Shown in pieces: positions 11,788-23,560 of a stretch of 64,000 nucleotides of DNA. Below the pieces are notes generated by a model that was not told the origin of the DNA, searched no databases, and saw only the letters and a program-made list of their open reading frames with translations. Positions within the stretch are counted from its first letter, which is position 1. Each line of letters starts with the position of its first letter. Source of the stretch: Sipunculus nudus (Eukaryota > Annelida > Sipuncula > Golfingiida > Sipunculidae). The translations under genes and the position numbers were made by a program. The stretch lies in contig CM049306.1 of assembly GCA_026874595.1 (NCBI GenBank), forward strand, positions 56,975,519 through 57,039,518, given 5' to 3'.

Positions 11788-11843
11788 ATGGCCGGTGTCC
11801 CTCCAAAATCCTGGCAGCCCGCAAATGTCACTTTAGTCACCAC
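11788..11843 (+). CDS. PPIL1: PPIL1 exon 1
   Basis: Encodes [18 protein letters not shown] plus two bases of the next codon, ending at the donor AC|GTAAGTG. No other in-frame ATG of cyclophilin type precedes it. The intron that follows is 4,351 bp. Confidence 0.93.
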
Positions 11844-14800
11844 GTAAGTGTTATCATATTCACATTTATATTCGATTTCATGAACTTAACAATAAAATGT
11901 AGCCATGAATGGCACTGTATATGCCAGAAGGACATTCCAATCCATTTCCTTATAATATCGCCCAGAGGAACGGCATGCCCCCCTCCCCCCCCCCCCCTTT
12001 TTTTTCCCCAAACCCCCACACACCAAGCTTGACCTGTACCATGTCTGAGATGGGTCCTGACTCAGTCATGAACGCCACATAAGGGAAAGTATTTGCAGCG
12101 CGACCTCTAACCAGAGTCGCATATAATAAAAGGAAAACCCCAAAAATTATGAACCGTTCAGACTAGATTATTTGCTGCGATGGAAAGACCAAATGGTATA
12201 AGACATTATGGTGGTACCTGGAGATCGCGGACCTTTTACATCTCAGCCCACATGAAGTCAGATCATTTCAGATCGGACCTTTATGATCTCGGACCACTGG
12301 GCTTACCATCTCGGACCACTTTAATTGTTTCTGGCCACTACGATCTCAGACCACTTTGTGATCGGGCAACTACGATCTCGGGCCAATGTAACATACATGT
12401 CCATGCTCCTGTATAGGCTAACAATATTATTTCGCCAGGGTGCGATACAGATGTTAAAAATCCTACTTGGACAAGTTAGGCAAACAACATAGCTAAATAT
12501 ATATATCCACTCAGAAAAAAGACACACATACACACACACACTTAATTTATTATAGTTTGTATGAAACACATGACACCATATTTTAACTCAAAGAATTTAC
12601 AAAGTGTATTAGAATTTAATATATACAATATAAAATGAGGTATACAAATGAAATATTAAATATGAAAAATCTACATAAACCAAAAATGCAGAGTCTAATT
12701 GAGGGAATCAAAGAATTGGAACAGGAGTATTAAATTACATATCTACAATTCAACTACTGTACTAAATAATATTGCAGATAATATTACAGAGTGAAAACAT
12801 TTGTAGTTTCGATATGTACATAAAACAAAAATTTAAATGTGGGAAAAGATTGACACCATATTTTAAATCAAAGAACTGACAAGGTTTATTAGAATTTAAT
12901 ACTCCTATATACAATATACAACTAGACACAAAAACTGAAATATCATCAAACGAACTAACAAAACAAATCACACTCTCATCGTATATTACAGAGGGAAAAC
13001 AATTGTAGTTTAGATGTATACATACATGAAACAAAAAAGGGATAAATCAAATTCAACTAAAGAGTCACAATAAACTTATTTACACCAGATTTTTCTGGCA
13101 CAAAATTTTATAGCCTATACTATACAATACTTATTCAGAGAGGCAATTTTTATCATGTACCAAGCAAATTACATAACGTTTCCCTGTGATAATTTAGGAG
13201 ATTGTTGAGGCTGCTTGTTCTTCGGAAACTTCATATTTGAGATATCCCCCGCTTAGTAGGCACCCTGTTAGCACCTTAGTAAGTTCAACTGTTCCTTTCT
13301 CGGACTACCTGTACTTTGACTTCTGTTTGAAAGTCTTCAGTTTATTGGCTGAGATTAACTTTACCTGCAGTGGCAAGAGTTTTGCCTGATCATTTAGCTT
13401 GGTGATCAGCAGATATCATTCATTCTGATCTTTCTTTCATTCAGTCTTTCTTTCGTTCAATCGTTCATTCAGTCTGTCTTTCTTTCATTCAGTCTTTCAT
13501 TCATAAAATCTTCCACTGATTCAAAATTTCTTTCATGGTATCTTTTGTTCGTTCAATCTTTCTTTCATTCACTCTTTCATTAATTTAATCTTTCATTCAA
13601 TCTTTCTTTCTTTCATTCTTTATCACACACACTAAAATACTTTAAAAAATTAATACACGATCAGATGCACAAACTTTAGAATAACATTTCTATATAAATT
13701 ATGATTCAGAAGATATGTAGCAAATGATTAATGATGGAGAGAGAGGCAGTAGTCATGAGTGGAGTAAGCAAGGCTTTTTCTTGTTTAAACAATTAGCTTT
13801 AACATGGTTTGAAGACATAACATATACATTTGACAACGACATCATGAGTCCTTTCGAGGTCTGAACTGGTCTGATAAAGTAGTCCTAGATGGTACAGAAT
13901 GTGGTCTGAGATCGTCGACCCAGTGGTCCGAGATTGTACTAAGTGGTCTGACTTTGTGTGGGCTAAGATGTAAAAGGTCCGAGGTCTCCAGAAAGCCATT
14001 TTGGTAGCTAAATAACATTGTCATATAACACAGTATTTTTGATAATAACCTAGAATACCAGATATGTCTACACTTTTTACACACTAGTGTTATACTGGTA
14101 CATATAAAATCTAAACATGTTTGTGTAAATGAATAATTCTCTTTTTATCTGAAAAATCATGCCTTTATTGTTGACTGGAATTTGAATTTCTTCAGTTTAC
14201 AAAAAAAATCCTCTTGGCTGCTCTCTTAGCGAAGGCCTGAGTTCAACAAATTCCAACAATTGACAACACTTCCAGTACTAAAATATAATACATTAATTTC
14301 AATACTTGTATTGATTCAAGAAAATCTTTCTAAGAATGTTTAAAATGAAGTCATATGTTTTAGTTGAAATACTTCTAATATTTAGGTTTTTTACCTGGAT
14401 TATAATTAAGGGGAACTTATTGTTTTACCAGGTGGGTGTTGGCATCCACGTCCACACTTTTAAAATGCTTATATCTCCTACATGCTGGCATCTATCAACA
14501 TTATATCATAATTCTAAATTACTGAAGCAAACAAATTTTTTCTGGTGCTGTGACCTTGACTTATGCTCTGAAGGTCAAGTTACAGTAGACTTTGGGCATT
14601 GTTTGTTCATTAGCAGGATAGCACCAAGGGTTTTGATTCGATTTTGTTCTAATTTAGTGGAAGGCATCGACTAATGACTCTCTCAAACTGATTAACTTTT
14701 GGTTGACCTTGACCCACATATGCACAATTAATTAGCACTTTGGCAATTTCACCTAGGACTTAATATCATCAAAAAGTGGTTTTAGGTGTATCTTAGGCAT

Positions 14801-17800
14801 ACTCTCAAATATTCTTGTATATCAGTATTGCATCATACTAATCCCACAGTTTTCTGAAATTTGGTCACTCTGACGTAATTTAGCCATGAAACTAGGTTAG
14901 ACAGCATGCTTTTATAAATGCTATTGCTCCACTGTTATTCATCAGAATTGGACCAAACCATGCATTGTTCATCAGTTCAAATTACAGTACCCATTTTGCT
15001 CATGACCTTGACACATGGTCTCAAGGTCAAGTCACAGTAGACTTTGGGCATCATTTGTTTATTAGCGTGATAGCATTAAGTTTTGATTAGTTTTTGTTGT
15101 AATTTGTTTGGAAGGCATCGACAAATGAATCTTTCAAACTGATCAACATTGGTTGACCTTGACCCATATTTGTCCAATTTATTAGCACTTTTGCATTTTC
15201 AACAATGACTGAATATCATCAAAAAGTGATTTTAGGCATATCTTGATATGATTTCCTGAAATTAGGTGACCATGGGGCGCTTCATGTATTTGCATGCAAA
15301 TACAGCTTTATCTAGTTTGAAATAATTCTCATACTTAAGTTTTGTACCTGGATTATAATTCAGCATAAAATTGCTCAGCAGACAGTGTGTACAAAACATA
15401 TGTATACATGGGTTATTTCATAGGACACAAAACTGTTAACTGAATAAATGTCAAATAAACTTGAATTAATTTATAATATCTAAATTCTCTCTGTGCACAT
15501 TTGCCCCCTTGTTCTCAAGTGCCATATTTTACCCATGCTTTTTTCCTTAAAGGGGCCCGATCACCAATAAATCATGTTGAGTTTATACGAAAAATAGCTT
15601 CTTCCCTTTAAAATAAATCTGTACCTGTCAAAATATTGCCTTGAAACCATTTGCTTACTCCTGTAAACTAGTGTTAAAAACAGTGGACCGGGCACCATTG
15701 AAGGTGTCAACATAAACACAATGCATGTTGCCGTGTGCAGCGCAGAGCCACAACACTAGTCAATCAGGAGAAACCCTGACTGACTTTGCCCAAAAAATGT
15801 AATACATATCTGCTGGCTGAAACAAGGCGTGTTGCCGCTCATAATCAGACCTCCGGTCACGCAGCCTTGTTATGTTTAACAGACACCTGTAGACTCTGTT
15901 AACCAACATGCAGAGCCATAACAAGATGTTAAACAGATGTACGGGAGGAACACAGAATGTGTGCTCAGATGGTTTTGCTGGAAAACTTTTGTTCAGCAAA
16001 ATTGAACTGATAGTGTAAAAGAAAAGGCATAATATTGCTGCTGATTATGTCTCTTTAAATCATCAAGTATGATTAACATGAAAGGTGCACTTTGGTTACC
16101 TGCCTGGCTTAACTTAGGCCTAACCAGTGTTTTATCAAAAGGTTTGTTTACCATAACCATTTCACAAGATTGCTATTGTTTTCTTTCTTTTCAGTATGGG
16201 AACAATTACTTGTGAGCTGTACTGGAAACATGCTCCCAACACTTGCAGGAATTTTGCGGAACTTGCTCGCCGAGGCTACTACAATGGAGTCAAGTTTCAC
16301 AGGATCATCAAAGATTTTATGATACAGACAGGAGATCCAACTGGCACAGGTTATTAATTTTTAAATATTGTATTTAGCCATTTTCTCTGTTCTAATTGGT
16401 AAGTTTATCCTTAACTCTGCTATTCCAAGTAAATAAAGTCAATGCATTAGGGCAGTGGATAACTTGGAAAGTCACATTTTGCATAGACTAGGGACCAAGA
16501 GTTTATATACTGCTCAGCAATTAACCTATCCACCACAGCCCATATGCTCCGCCTGTTTAACCTTGTAATAATAATAAAGAGCCCCTAAAATGCTCCTACA
16601 CAGGTCTCCCATGTCCATGGTTACAACTGCTGTTTATTAGACAATAATGACGTCACAAAGGTAGATGACAAATGACGTCGCATTGACTGACGTCATCACC
16701 TGGAATTGCTAATCTCCATGGTTGAATATATCACTGTCATTGTGAACTGTCTTGCCATATTTTGGATTATTTGTCTCAAACGAATTACGTGACAGGTAAG
16801 ACATTATTGTTCACTCGGTAGTTGGAGGAATGGTTTCTGCATTTTTTGGCCTAGAACTTTTTACACTGTCTCCTTTGTATAAAAAATATCCCGAAAACAT
16901 GCCAACGTGGGTACTGGTACAGACTAAACGTGTTCTGTTTGACAGAGTTCTGTCAAATTATGCAAATTTTGATTTTGTCAGATGATTGACGTTTTTTGAC
17001 AATGTTTACATTCACCTGATTGGTTGCTAATTAGTCCAATGCTTATGAATATTTATTGAATGAATATGTGATTAAGGTCACATAGTATTAGAGTTCATGG
17101 ATAGGTCAGTTGTGCACAGGTCTACTCATCACAGTAGGGATTGTTTCTGTGTTGAGAGAATAACTCCAGTATGCAAAACATATCAAGAATCGAAGTCACA
17201 GATTCATGGCTGTAAACTATTGGGGCAAGTATCAATTTTTTTTATCAAAATTTTGTTTTTATTCTTTTAATTTCTTCCTTTAAAAAGAATGGCTATCTCA
17301 ATTGAGCATTAATTAATAATCAACATGATCAAAGAACTTTAACATTTTCTTGAAAAATCGGAACAGTTAAATAGAGAATGAGCTTGAAAATTAGCATAGT
17401 TTTAGGTGTAGTTCAGATTGCAAAATATGGATGATGCAGGCTCTAAATACTCTCTCCAATTTCCAAGATAATGGACTTTTTAGCTTAACTGTTAACTAAT
17501 CAATCATCAAATGATGATTCGGTATAAAATAGGAACAGTCTCCCACCACCAGACATATATCAGAATACAACCCTTTATACTAATAATCTGATGAGAGCAT
17601 CATAGTTATCTAGCAAACACTCTTTACGCATCTTAATAATGTGTGGTTAAATTGTTGGTTTTACTGTCACATTGATTTTTGTTTCAGGACGAGGAGGGGC
17701 ATCAATTTATGGAAAAGAGTTCAATGATGAAATATCTCCAGATTTAAAACATACAGGTCAGTCTTTTAAATTTTATTAGAGATTAAAACAAAAGATCCTT

Positions 17801-18740
17801 ATTTAGTAAAGGAGTGATACTACACTTGCAGGTGTCCAGCTGTGTAAAATTACTCAAAGTCTGTAACCACCTGACCAAGAAAGTAAAGTCCAAGTTAGGT
17901 ATCACTACCCTGTGGTCTTATTGCCTTGTCAGCTCCTGTTGATGTTGACTATGCAGTATTTTGTATTGTGACATGAAGCATATAATTCATTCTTTGCCTA
18001 TATATTATGCAATAAAATTCCTCAATGTACTGGTATTTTTTTATGTGCATGTATGGAATTATGGTAATATGGTGTAATTTGTGGAAATTAAGGACTGGAG
18101 CAAAATGAAGATCCAAGCAGCAGGGTTGATATGCACGGTGAAAAAGTTAATTTTAAGAATATAACCACACAGATGGCTATAAATGTTAGAACTTATTAGC
18201 TAAAAATGTCACAAAAATAACTTGGATAAAGAGAACTTTTATCTATATGATTTATTCAATTATTTTTAGACCATTCTTATTGATAGGTGTAAAGTATTAA
18301 CTCAGAAATTTAAAAAATAATTACTGCTAATCTGCCCATTTTATTGAAGTGTTAAACAGTCATGTATAGATCAATCTTTATTGGTAAAAGCCAATCTGTC
18401 AGAGTTCTCAAGAAGGAAATTAAAAATGAACATAAACTTTGTGTGGCCTGTTCTTCCCCCAATCAGAAAGCTCAGAAAGTTTAACAATATTCAAATTATC
18501 ATGTATAATATTTCAGGTGCTGGGATTCTATCAATGGCAAACAGCGGACCAAACACCAATGGAAGTCAGTTCTTTATAACGCTAGCCCCGACACAGTGGC
18601 TGGATGGGAAGCACACAATATTTGGTCGGGTTGCCGCGGGGATGAGCATGGTGAACAGATTAGGGCTCGTGGAAACGGATAACAATGACAGACCCATGAC
18701 GGAAATTAAAATTCTCAAAGCACAGGTGTCACCAGCATAG
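11788..18740 (+). CDS. PPIL1: Peptidyl-prolyl cis-trans isomerase-like 1 (spliceosomal cyclophilin), 4 exons, complete
   Basis: PPIL1 catalyses cis-trans isomerisation of peptidyl-proline bonds. It is a nuclear component of the activated spliceosome, where it binds SNW1/SKIP. The CDS joins 11788-11843, 16195-16349, 17688-17756 and 18517-18740: 504 nt, 167 residues, against 166 in human. All introns are GT-AG and phases agree. The start has A at -3 and G at +4, and the N-terminus reads [14 protein letters not shown], as in vertebrate PPIL1. Cyclophilin active-site residues fall at the cyclophilin A numbers: R55, F60, M61, Q63 ([10 protein letters not shown]), A101, N102, Q111, F113 (GSQFF), W121, L122 and H126 (QWLDGKH). 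W121 predicts cyclosporin binding. The gene converges on the FAM120 gene. Confidence 0.97.
12570..13035. repeat. Local direct duplication
   Basis: The block TGACACCATATTTTAA..AAAG at 12570 recurs at about 12850. The block ATTACAGAG..AAAACA.TTGTAGTTT at about 12780 recurs at about 12985. Units are diverged and uneven in length (about 210-285 bp). Confidence 0.55.
13415..13615. repeat. TTCA/TTTC tetranucleotide-rich simple repeat
   Basis: Imperfect mixed runs of TTCATTC and TTTCTTTC over about 200 bp. On the PPIL1 sense strand it is pyrimidine-rich. Confidence 0.75.
14550..15245. repeat. Duplicated block with TGACCTTGAC motifs
   Basis: The segment at about 14550-14790 (AAGGTCAAGT.ACAGTAGACTTT, then GGCATCGAC, then GGTTGACCTTGACCC, then AAAAAGTG.TTTTAGG) recurs in the same order at about 15000-15245. 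The offset is about 450 bp. Confidence 0.7.
15547..16058 (+). repeat. Dispersed repeat D, copy 1 (TTAAAGGGGCC end)
   Basis: The left end TTAAAGGGGCC and right end CTCTTTAA form a short inverted terminus. An inverted copy at about 54152-54638 shares blocks near both ends and inside (CACACTATCAGT, CTGACTGAC-type text, TTTAACACTAG/ACTAGTGTT). It is MITE-like; the superfamily is not determined. Confidence 0.5.
16195..16349 (+). CDS. PPIL1: PPIL1 exon 2
   Basis: Begins after TTTCTTTTCAG and completes the split Thr codon. It covers cyclophilin residues 19-70, including ELYWKHAP, the [13 protein letters not shown] helix and the catalytic [10 protein letters not shown] strand. It ends ACA G|GTTATT, a weaker donor than usual. 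Confidence 0.95.
16350..17687 (+). other. PPIL1 intron 2
   Basis: A 1,338-bp AT-rich intron. The one notable feature is the cluster of CRE-like sites near 16648-16695. Confidence 0.7.
16648..16695. promoter_or_regulatory. Cluster of three CRE-like sites (TGACGTCA)
   Basis: TGACGTCA at 16648-16655, TGACGTCG at 16673-16680 and TGACGTCA at 16688-16695. Two are the full palindromic CREB/ATF consensus and the third matches 7 of 8. The spacings are 25 and 15 bp. Function is unknown: it lies in an intron and could be part of a repeat. Confidence 0.55.
17688..17756 (+). CDS. PPIL1: PPIL1 exon 3
   Basis: A 69-nt exon after GTTTCAG. It encodes [20 protein letters not shown] and ends at ACA G|GTCAGT. 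The GRGGxSIYG stretch is the conserved glycine-rich loop of cyclophilins. Confidence 0.95.
18517..18740 (+). CDS. PPIL1: PPIL1 exon 4
   Basis: Begins after ATATTTCAG and encodes the C-terminal half, from [19 protein letters not shown] to the stop TAG at 18738-18740. It contains residues Q111, F113, W121 and H126. An in-frame ATG upstream at 18381 lies in the intron and does not belong to the protein. Confidence 0.96.
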
Positions 18741-19024
18741 CAGGAAAATAGAGTAAACTTTTGATTTAAATGCCTTACTGATGTAGTATGAAACATATGG
18801 ACACCAGTGATAGATAAAATATCCACTTGCTATGCTGAAACAGGAAGATTTGGTCTCCAGCACTCAGCTAAACAATTGTTTGGACAAATAACAACACTGT
18901 TCACAATCAAATACTAGCAATGCCAAGTGGTCTTGGGTGATTTTAGGTGACTCCAGACATTGTAGTCATATTGTTGTTAATTTTCTGTGGGCAAAAGCTG
19001 AAGGACTGGCATGGGAATTTTTAT

Positions 19025-19030
19025 AATAAA
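19025..19030 (+). terminator. Candidate poly(A) signal AATAAA for PPIL1
   Basis: The first canonical AATAAA downstream of the PPIL1 stop. It would give a 3' UTR of about 300 nt. No transcript evidence is available. Confidence 0.45.
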
Positions 19031-19490
19031 TTATACTGGACAAATGTCTGTAGCTCCCACACTTCACTGTATTAAGACTAATTCTTCAACTCAGGAGTTA
19101 TGAAGTGGATTTGGAAAATGTGATTTTCAGTTGTGTTTAAATGCAGTGTGGTTTTCTCATCTAGTCAAACCACAAAAATAGAATATTACAGGAAAGGCAA
19201 ATCTTCATTAAAATTAGCTTTTATTTAGGCTGGTAGCTCAAAAGAGATACTTTAATATGGACATAACATATATTTAACCAAGCATCACTTTATCGAGCTG
19301 ACTTTTGTGAGAATCATTCCTCCTTCAATTTACACGTTTTCTTGCAAAATTTTTTTGTGTAAAGTTGGGTTACACATTTTTTTGCATCATTTAGATCTGT
19401 GAAGTAAAAGTTAAAAGTTGATAACCGACCATTCAGTCCACAAAGTAACAAGCACCACAAATGGTGTAGATTATGCTTGTCTCAGATCTT

Positions 19491-19650
19491 GTGACATCTG
19501 ACCTAATGAAATATTTTGAGGCCCATAATCAAAATTGGGTGACTTAATTTATTTGTAGTATTGGTAGTTATAGCAAGTTTCGTGAAAATCCATCAAAGCC
19601 CCAGGAAGTATTTGTGATGAAACGGATGGACCGTGGGTATACCATAGTAT
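19491..19650 (+). repeat. Dispersed repeat G, copy 1
   Basis: Contains TGTGACATCTGACCTAATG, then GTTTCGTGAAAATCCATC.AAGCCCC, then GGTATACCATA. The same order occurs twice in tandem at about 42740-43080. About 150 bp long. Confidence 0.55.
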
Positions 19651-22600
19651 GTCCCAGTCATAGAAGGGCGTATAAAAACTCCTTAGAGCAATTGATTCAC
19701 AGCATTTCATTTGATCCAACAAAAAATAAGAAGATACCACTGAACAGAAAACATTTATTGTCAACAAGTATTCCCAATACACACTGAAGCTGATCTCCTC
19801 CATCATGTAACCTTCTCTGATTGTTATGATCCCTCAAACCTCCTCACTTTCATCTGGTTCAGAAAATCTCACTCCTCAGACTGTGCATCAAGTCCGCAAA
19901 ATAGTGTTTCCTAGCACAGAAACAATTTTCATGACAATCAAGGACTCTTATTTAAAATTACTGCCATCATCCCTACCTTCTCAAACCTCGAGAGTGAATC
20001 CTGTTTGCGTATCATGTAACGTTAGGTGCAGACAGACCGCAAGTCTGCCTCCCAGTCATAGAACCTATTTCTCGTGTTGTTACGTGTCACTATTGTAATG
20101 TCCCAATAAATCATGCCCTCAAACATATTCTGTGAAAGAACTTACATTGCTCATAACTTCCACGAAAATCGTGTTGGTGAAAGCATGTTGCAGTAACGCA
20201 CTAATCCAGACATCTCAAAGTTAGAAATGTCCAGCATTGGGCATAGTCCCATACAAACAATTTTTCTAGTTAAATTTCTTTTATGCAGGCTTCAGTGGCC
20301 TGGGAGATAGTTGGACACTTAAATTGTACACCGCTACTTGTATATGGGTCATGTTACAAGAACTAGGGTCTCTAGATTACACCAAGTTGAGTTTATATCA
20401 ACACAAAAACCCACACTTTCTTACAAGCAGCTACCATAATAATACGCATTTTACAGGCGTCAGAAACTAGAATATTCTTGTTACCTCATTAAGAACCAAT
20501 GTGAACCTTATAAAGATGGTCTGTAAACATTGAAGAAAAGCCAAAGTCCATGAAAATCACTTACAGAATACTAAAACTGTCCACTTACAATTACTGAAAT
20601 TCTTTGGCAAAACTACATTGCCTTAATGTTTGTACATTTTTATCTATATTTTTTCTTAAAATTTCAATCAATTTTTCTAAGTTCTCAATTTCCATCTAGT
20701 ATACCTTTTTACATCCTTAAATGAACTAACTACATAAATCAAGCTTGTCAAAAAGAAGAAATTTAGCTATGCAAGTCCTGAAACAAACCAAATATATGGT
20801 TAAAAAAAAATTGATAATACAAATGACTTTAGATATATTTTCATTTTGTAGAAATAAGTGTTTCAGATATTTTGTCATTGTCAATAGTAGTCTATTATAA
20901 ATCTCATAAAACAAACTGTATTAATAATCTAGAAATAAATTTCTGCAAGTTAAAGTCTACTGTACCATCCAAGGTTCTCTAGAACATATGGTGTGACTAT
21001 AATGCACAGGAAAAAAATTAATGTGTATATTAAGATCAGAACCAACTCTAAAAAATTAAAGCAGGTAAATATTCTATAGGAAAAATTAAACTACCTATAA
21101 CTGTAGGTATTTTTAAGGTCTACCAAGTACAACTGGGAAGCCGAACAGAGATCCAGGAGTAAACTCGAATTTTACTTTAAAAAATATTCTACAGGCTGAA
21201 TTTAAACCATTTTGCTGTGAACTTGTAAGCAATGTTACAACAAACTATTAAACAGAAAAACAGCACGTCTACAACATTGATATATATTTATAATATACAG
21301 GGAGCAGTTAAACATGTTTACTTCCTGGAGTCATTTGCCATACTGTAAACTTCAATTTATATCAAGTGAGGATGAATTAACAAAATATTTGTTCCAAGAT
21401 TTTACCAATATTCAACGTTTTCCTAATGTACTAATTTATTTCTAATACTATTTCTTATTCTTTCTAGTAGACTTCTTAATTTTTAATTCATGTCATACTG
21501 ACAATGTTTTTCTTGTATAATATGGCTCCAAAAAGTTAAGATGTCAACTTCAAAAAGCTATAATGCCTTTCACAATAGGCAAAACTCTAAAACTAGTTAC
21601 TGTAAACAGAGCATATATTACAGCTAGTTTTTACTGTGCTGCACTTAAATGTAATTAATTACTCACACTTCAACAAATGAAACTGCATCACAACTGGAAA
21701 TTACAGGGATAACTGACTGTAATTAATGACACCTACAAACATTTCATGAGTAACCTTCCACTGCTGTAAAAGTAAAATGCAAAATGTGCAAGATTTCAAT
21801 GTTTTTTTTTATGTCAAGGTGAGGCATCCTTACATATTCCATTTCAGGCCATGTTGAAAACTTCAAAGCACATAAAAGAATTCTAGTGCAAAAGTCATTC
21901 TGACCTCTTAAGAGTCTTTAGGTAGTTATTAAAAAAGAAGCCACACTTGACAACTAAGTTTGAGCATAAATGTGAACGTATATTAGAGTTGGTACTATAC
22001 ATGTTTGAATACACTGCAGAATCCAGTTATTAATAAATTCAAAATCCCTTCACAGGAAGTTCTTATTACATAGTGATGACGTTAACCTTCAGCAAGAACA
22101 AAATGTATACAAAATATCAACCCTGTTTTGAGATTGATTAACAAAAGCATATACAGTTGTTTCAATTCTGAAGTGAAGTGAATTAATTACATTCAATAAC
22201 ACTGAAACTTTAAATGACCCTTGCCCCACAGGTTCAACAGATCACAAAGAGGCTATGATTATTTAGGCGGTCATAAGAAAAGTAATGCAACACAGTTGAT
22301 TAAATAAACAAGTATGAGTTGTATCTGGAGGAAATTCACCCAGAGTTTATGTATTTTATGAATATATTCAGCTACCTGTCTTGTTACATGTGTAACTAAG
22401 CATATCAGACAATATGTAAATTAAGACAAAATCTGCAATAGGTAACAAAGACAATCAACAGAAAAAAATGAACAAGTAATTTTGCCACATTTTGGTACAT
22501 AATTTGTGATTACTAGTGTAATTATAAAGTTTCATACAAACATTTTAAATCAATTTTTATTTTTATATACTGAATGCCATATATGGTACTACAGTCCAGT

Positions 22601-23261
22601 CTCATCCTGAAAATTTATATACCAGGCTGTAAATGTTGCTGAGGCAAGTTTATAATTTGTCATAAAAAATGGTGCAGTTTTCCAGTCTTATATGAATGTG
22701 TACACTGGAGTACCGGTATTTAGTCAAGGTCTGTTTCTACACTCCGGTATTCCCCCCAAAATTCATGATAAAAAGTCAAACTTGTACTAGTTTATCAAAT
22801 TTTCCCTTATGATAGATACACCAGTATTCACTCATCCTGTGAATCTGAACTGCAATTTGACTGATGTATACAGTATCATTTCTAGTAAAATTAAGTAAAG
22901 CAGCCCTAAATTTTTTGTTTTGAATACCGATCTGGATGTCTCCAATTAAACATTAAAATTCCTTATAAAAGAACCTTGATAATTTGGTGAGTACCAAATG
23001 AGTAAGTCTGCAGTACCATATGAGGCAAATTAAACAAACAGTTGCCCATACTGATGTGTTTACCATTAACCTAAACATTACCCCCACCTATTCATATCAG
23101 ACTGTTAATATTTTATAGTAAAATGTAAACAATATAAGATTCACTTTAACAGTAAATAAGTGATAAGCAAGATGCCTCAAACTATAAGTTTAAATGGGTA
23201 GTCAAGGCCCCCCGAAGATAATGCTACTGTTGTTTAGTCAACTTAAAACATTCCACTGAAG
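19651..23261. other. Intergenic AT-rich sequence, nothing recognised
   Basis: Between the two convergent genes. I found no exon, RNA gene or terminal-repeat element here. Part of it may be 3' UTR of either gene. Confidence 0.4.
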
Positions 23262-23560
23262 GCAAGGTGTATGTAAGAAAACTGAAGGTGCCATAAATTG
23301 AGGAAAACTCCAGGAATGGTGCCACAAAATATGGAAAACTGAAGGCAAGGTGCCACAAAATATGGAAAACTGAAGGCAAGGTACCATAAAATATGGGAAA
23401 CTGAAGGAAAGGTGCCATATAATATGGAAAACTGAAGGCAAGGTGCCATTAAATATGGAAAACTGAAGCCAAAGTGCAATAAAGTATTGAAAAGTGAAGG
23501 CAAGGTGTCATAAAATATGGAAAACAGGAGGCAAGGTGCCATAAAATATGGAAAGCTTAT
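23262..23560. repeat. 31-bp tandem array
   Basis: About nine to ten units with the core AAGGTGCCATAAAATATGG followed by AAAACTGAAGGC, with a steady 31-bp offset. Because 31 is not a multiple of 3, the same peptide text recurs in shifted frames, so the minus-strand frames here are by-products. It lies downstream of the FAM120 stop codon. Confidence 0.85.

Larger units (their letters stand above)
12220..13990. repeat. Inverted pair of ATCTCGGACCAC arrays (foldback, arms 12220-12395 and 13852-13990)
   Basis: The left arm begins GGAGATCGCGGACCTTTTAC and continues with repeated ATCTCGGACCACT-like units of about 20-25 bp. The reverse complement of the right arm begins GGAGACCTCGGACCTTTTAC and continues with the same unit. 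The arms are separated by about 1.46 kb of unrelated AT-rich sequence, so a transcript of PPIL1 intron 1 could fold into a long imperfect hairpin. Confidence 0.75.
11844..16194 (+). other. PPIL1 intron 1 (repeat-filled)
   Basis: Holds a C-rich/T-rich run (about 11977-12007), the inverted pair of arrays 12220-12395 and 13852-13990, a local duplication (12570-13035), TTCA/TTTC tetranucleotide repeats (13415-13615), a duplicated block (14550-15245) and element D (15547-16058). No second gene was seen in it. Confidence 0.75.

Noticed and set aside
12321-13034. Minus-strand frames of 80-90 codons in PPIL1 intron 1
   Set aside because: They lie in AT-rich duplicated sequence and repeat arrays. Composition explains them.
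18381-18740. Separate 119-codon gene starting at 18381
   Set aside because: Its last 73 codons are PPIL1 exon 4. The first part is intron read-through upstream of a clear acceptor at 18517.
23243-23542. Three overlapping minus-strand frames rich in FSIFYGTL
   Set aside because: Same peptide text in three frames because the unit is 31 bp; not a protein.
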